64,000 bases of DNA from Pleurodeles waltl (Eukaryota; Chordata; Amphibia; Caudata; Salamandridae), in contig NC_090448.1 in NCBI RefSeq assembly GCF_031143425.1, forward strand, positions 533,776,313 through 533,840,312. Reading direction: 5' to 3'. Shown one piece after another: positions 60,056 through 64,000 of this stretch. The notes beneath the pieces are model-generated. The model was given only the letters and a program-made list of their open reading frames with translations, made no database searches and was not told where the DNA came from. The position numbers and the translations under genes are program-made. Within the stretch, counting starts at the first letter, position 1. Each line of letters begins with the position of its first letter.

Positions 60056-60125
60056 ATCTGAGAGAGATTGAGACCAAATGAGACTGAGTCAGAATGAGTG
60101 AGTCAGAGTGAGACTGAGTGAGCTC
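60056..60125. repeat. GAGTGA-type minisatellite, right side of element C
   Basis: A short continuation of the array at 51470-51840 (GAGTGAGTCAGAGTGAGACT) beyond the right end of C. Confidence 0.75.
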
Positions 60126-61660
60126 CTGTCGTGAGGTTATTTTAGTGAGCTTTTTATGGGCATATTATTTTAGCAATAGGCATGCCGCTTGTGCCCTTTA
60201 GCCAAATAACAATTTATTTGATTCATTTTAAATTCTGAGCAGAAGCTTCATTCTGCTGTGATGTTTTATTTCTTTTATCACTTACACTTTTAGCCTAGGA
60301 ACTGTTTTCATTCTTCTTAGTAGGGCATTCTTGTTCTGTACCCAGCTCAAGGCTGTACTCAATATTATTCCCAGTACAAAGCAGGAACAGCACAATCTTT
60401 GCCACTTCACAGGAAACATGTGTTCTTACATTAGGACAGTTTTCTCAGAACACCAGCTGCTTTCTCATAAAACATACCTCTGCCCCTATACATTACAGAG
60501 AGTTCCATCCAGAAAACTGCCACTGCATGCTGTCACTTCACTGCAATTGTCTGCTGAGACTTGATGTCTTTTTCTGCCTAACCGGGAGAGGACTTGCAGT
60601 AGACCAACAGCCCTCTTTGCTATTACCATATTCAGATATGGGGGACGGTGTCTTTTAGGGATCCTGAAGGGTGGATTAGAGCTAACACTGCTGTTCTCTA
60701 GTAGTACCATAGTGGCGTAGATAGAAATTCCAACCCATAGCATTCTGACACTATGTTGGGCCTTTTTTTATGTTTCACTTTCCTTGTCACTGCATCAATA
60801 TTATTAAGATTTATCATTCGAATCATTGCAGTACATGCTATTTTATCTAGAACACAGTTGATTCAATGAAATGTATTGAACCAATTCTTGCTTCTGTTTG
60901 TCTTTGCATGAGCGAGACAAATGTAACCGAGAGAAAATGATGATATCTTTTAAACCCCAATTTTCCTGGGAAATCAGAATGTCATTGCACGGCTGCCACA
61001 AATCACAGTCACTTTTTTGGTGCTGCTGAGGTACTGCTAGCTGGCTGGAGGGGTTAGGCTGACAGTTGTCACACTGTGTGAAATTGGACTCAGTTCCCCA
61101 CAACCTGGAGGTGCTGCCACCTGACTCTCACAGTCTCACTGATACGACAGCCAATATGACACTCCCTCCCAGAACCCCCTGAGGAGTTACTCACTGGAAT
61201 CAAATACAAAGATTATGCCTCACCTTTTTTAAAGGTCACCATCCACCGATGCCTCCCACCCCCCTCTGGTATACCCTAGGTTTTCCCCACTACACAGGAC
61301 TTTCTTCAAAGAGCTTGGTTAACCCACCTTGCTTAGCTGGAGACCCACAGGCAACGGCAAGGTACAATATAAACAAATTAATATTTTTTGAATTAATACT
61401 TTAGCTTGGATTTTTTTTAAATCATGTCTCATGTTTAAAGTGCATGTATTTGTCGTTGGTGTTGTATTGTATTTTGTCCTCTAACTTATGTAAATCAATG
61501 ACTGTTAGCCACATAAGTATTTGTTAATAATATTGTTGTTTTCCTTTTAGTCTCTTTTGTCCTTTGTTGCATATGTTTTATAGCAATCAGTGTTTTTAAC
61601 CCTTAGATCACCATTGTCATATAACCTTGTCATAAACAGTAGCTTACTAATATTGTATGT
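60126..61660. other. Unannotated stretch
   Basis: AT-rich, no recognised features. Frames of 60-86 codons have no family signature. Confidence 0.35.
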
Positions 61661-62316
61661 AGTGGCATATTTATCAAGTAATTGTGTCACCCTTGAGCCA
61701 CGTGAAGTGGCGCAAGGGCGATCAAACTACTAAGTTGGATTTATCAAGCCATGCAAGGCCACCTTTCATGCCCCGAGTGGCTTGATAAATCTAGAGTAAC
61801 GCAACACAGTGCAAATCGATGCTTTGCATTACTCTGCCCCCTGGAGGTGTTTCAGGGGCAGAGTCTGGGTGTTCCCAAGCATCCACCCATGGATTTTGGC
61901 GCCCTCCCAGATTTGCCATAACTGGTAGACCTGGGAATGCGTTAAAATGCTGTGCCTCCCCAGGTGAGATCTAACAAGGCGAAACATCCTAAATTTCTCC
62001 TTGTTCTCCCTCTTTCTGTGTGCTACATTCTGCAAACACACATTGAAAGACAAAAATGCCTCAGAGGATTGTTTTTGTGCAGGTAGGTGCCCTTTCATGC
62101 ACAAAAACAATCCAGTCTGCAACGCAGACACCCTTGCACCAAGGCCCAAGTGTGGCCACATTGGCGCTAGGTAGTGAAAACAGCACCAGCACAATGAATA
62201 GACAAGAATGCACTGTCTCATGTTAAATACTGCACATTCCTTTCCCTTTCACACAGTGCATTACAGCAAGGTGACATGGTGCACGTGCTGCATGAAATAT
62301 TGATAAATGGACCCCT
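61661..62316. mobile_element. TIR-bounded repeat, about 655 bp
   Basis: Left end TAGTGGCATATTTATCAAG at 61661 and right end, inverted, TAGGGGTCCATTTATCAAT near 62316. An internal copy of the phrase GGATTTATCAAGCCATGCAAGG/GAGTGGCTTGATAAATC gives inner inverted repeats at 61735-61800. No coding sequence and no clear target duplication. Boundaries are approximate. Confidence 0.5.
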
Positions 62317-63106
62317 ATATGCTCATAACTGATGTAATCTTGGTTAATTCTATTATGTTAGAAAGACACAAATCATTGACATTATGAAACACAAATCTTG
62401 CAATTTTAATAAAGTAAGACATAAAATTATCATTGACATGTAATATACATACAAGGGACACTTACAAGTTTTAACTGTCATATGCCTAGATAAAACCCTT
62501 GTCGGCTGTGTCAGTCAGCCATCATTTCTTGCCATTCAGATAGTGCATATGCTCCAGTTGTCCTACATAACTGAATGTAAAGTACCATTGTTTTTAGTGA
62601 GTCAATTAATTCAATATGCTAAGGGGACACTTCTGTTCCTATATCATAAAGGTTTATTAAGAATTATTGTGTGCTTCAGCTGCACTTGTGTGAATCACCA
62701 TTAAAATTGGCGTGTGAGAAATATTACTTTACAAGGCAGATAAGATTTGGATAAGCAACATTGTCATTCTTTTTCATACTTAATGTTATAATAATATAGA
62801 AAGATGTATTGATTCATTTGAAATAGTGCCCCTCCCAGGCAATTCTGACTTTTCTCATTTCGGTGAAGCGGGCAGCAGTGGCAGCTCTCCCTTTAGGGCT
62901 CCCTCCTTGTTTTCTGCCTCGTTTTTACTAGACCAAGAGTGAATAATAATTTATTATTCACTCATGATATAATAAAAAAAATGCCATCCAGCAACAGTCT
63001 GAGACAGCAAGAGGCTTCTGTCTGATGGCTGGCACGGGCGCACAAAGGAACCTGCACCAACCATCAAAGATTATCCAGGGCTGGTGAAACCTCCAAACCT
63101 AGTCAC
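62317..63106. other. Unannotated stretch
   Basis: AT-rich with no recognised features. Confidence 0.35.
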
Positions 63107-63109
63107 TCA

Positions 63110-63659
63110 GGGGGTCATTCCTACATTGGCGGGCGGCGAACCGCCACTTGGCCGCTCCGCGGTCAAAAGACCGCGGAGGCCATTCTGGCTTTTCCGCTGG
63201 GCTGCCCGCCAAGGGAGCGCCCACAGGCCCAGCGGGAAAGGCCCTGCAACCCAGAAGCCGGCTCCGAATGGAGCCGGCGGTGTTGCAGGGGTGCGACGGG
63301 TGCAGTTGCACCCGTCGCGATTTTCACTGTCTGCTAAGCAGACAGTGAAAATTATGCTGGGGCCAAATCTTGCTGCCCCACAACACCCGTTCCCGCCATC
63401 CTGTTCCTGGCGGTAAAAACCGCCAGAAACAGGGTGGCGGGAATGGGGTCGGAATCTCCATGGCGGCGCTGCTTGCAGCGCCGCCATGGAGATTCAGCCC
63501 AGACAGGGGAAATCCGGCGGGAAACCGCCGGATCCCCTTTTCTGACCGCGGCTTTACCGCCGCGGTCAGAATGGGCAGGGAAGCACTGCCAGCCTGTTGG
63601 CGGTGCTTCCGTCATTTTAGCCCTGGCGGTCGCGGACCGCCAGGGTTAGAATGACCCCC
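63110..63659. mobile_element. Harbinger MITE made of consecutive hairpins, copy 2
   Basis: 550 bp with ends GGGGGTCATTCCTACATTGG and, inverted, GGGGGTCATTCTAACCCTGG; TCA on both sides (63107-63109 and 63660-63662). It has the same order of hairpins as 29770-30397, minus the 22-bp 30060 hairpin: CCGCGGTCAAAAGACCGCGG, GCCGGCTCCGAATGGAGCCG, the TTTTCACTGTCTGC hairpin, GAATCTCCATGGCGGCGCTG with its complement, CCGGCGGGAAACCGCCGG and GACCGCGG with CCGCGGTC. Loops and some pairs differ from copy 1 but pairing is kept. Confidence 0.9.
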
Positions 63660-63662
63660 TCA

Positions 63663-63699
63663 GTCACTCAGGTGTGTCCTGGCACACCTGAGTGACTCC
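63663..63699. other. 15-bp arm hairpin beside the MITE
   Basis: AGTCACTCAGGTGTG and its exact complement CACACCTGAGTGACT separated by TCCTGG. It directly adjoins the TCA target copy. The left flank of the MITE also carries AGTCACTCA, so the MITE went into or beside a copy of this word. Confidence 0.8.
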
Positions 63700-63795
63700 C
63701 AACTTGTGACGTCAGAAAGCATCACAGCTAAAAGTAGTCACAGGCGCTGTAGGCTTAAGTTCTGCAGTGTCTGCGCCTACATGCTAAGCAGTCCA

Positions 63796-64000
63796 TCTTG
63801 CTTGTTGCTTGACTGTGTGGTCGCTTTTGTCCTTCCTAGGCACCGTCAGCTGGGACATGTGAGGAGATGGCGGAATCCTCCGGTGTACCGACCGCTGGTG
63901 GACCTGTTGACAATGGAGGAACGACATTTAATCATCACCTACAGGTTTGACCGTGCCACAATCCAGGAACTGTGTACCCAGTTGGAGCCAGACCTGATGT
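63796..64000 (+). pseudogene. Fourth Harbinger transposase exon 2, cut by the window end
   Basis: From about 63796 the sequence matches the A element near 47626: TGACTNTGTGGTCGC, then the acceptor TCCTTCCTAG (AG at 63838-63839) and HRQLGHVRRWRNPPVYRPLV. The exon reads openly to the end of the window (no stop up to about 64000) and is closer to A than B is. Upstream of the acceptor only about 40 bp are similar; the intron and exon 1 are not there. It continues beyond the window, so whether it is intact cannot be seen. Confidence 0.85.

Overview
The window is vertebrate repeat DNA from a very large genome, most probably a salamandrid newt. Pleurodeles-like is my best guess, from memory of newt repeats rather than any search. 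The main arguments are a satellite-2 type tandem repeat carrying hammerhead ribozymes and an octamer (19404-20201), and full-length PIF/Harbinger transposons with several interspersed repeat families. No host protein-coding gene, tRNA or rRNA gene could be supported. Almost every long open frame belongs to a transposon or is an artefact of tandem repeats.

Left part (1-32643): a degenerate pentanucleotide satellite (816-2007); a gag-less Ty3/Gypsy chromodomain retrotransposon on the minus strand (2472-7093); three related copies of a long interspersed repeat with internal minisatellites (about 7100-8700, 11030-11950, 14060-16870); a hAT MITE with a perfect 8-bp target duplication (9111-9692); the hammerhead satellite; small palindromic MITEs (20237-20305, 26209-26379); and two copies of a roughly 2 kb repeat (24190-26640 and 28230-30780), the second carrying a GC-rich hairpin-rich Harbinger MITE (29770-30397).

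Central part (32644-51285): one Harbinger element, A (32647-51282, TSD TAA), is split by a second related element, B (33744-43605, TSD ACA). B lies in the opposite orientation inside a 64-bp minisatellite in A's transposase intron. A third, more diverged element, C (51843-60052), lies downstream in a GAGTGA-type minisatellite. All three share one layout: a transposase whose short exon 1 is at one end and whose DDE exon 2 is in the middle; a SANT/Myb-like gene (here SANT2) in that transposase intron on the opposite strand; minisatellites in the same intron (A and B); and a second SANT/Myb-like gene (SANT1) converging on the transposase from the other end. Canonical Harbingers have two genes, so this three-gene plan is the most interesting system here. 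All copies in the window are broken by a few nonsense or frameshift changes.

Right part (60053-64000): a TIR-bounded repeat (61661-62316), a second hairpin-train Harbinger MITE (63110-63659) and the 5' part of a fourth transposase exon 2, cut by the window end. The MITEs share TIRs with A and B and are plausible substrates of the three-gene elements.
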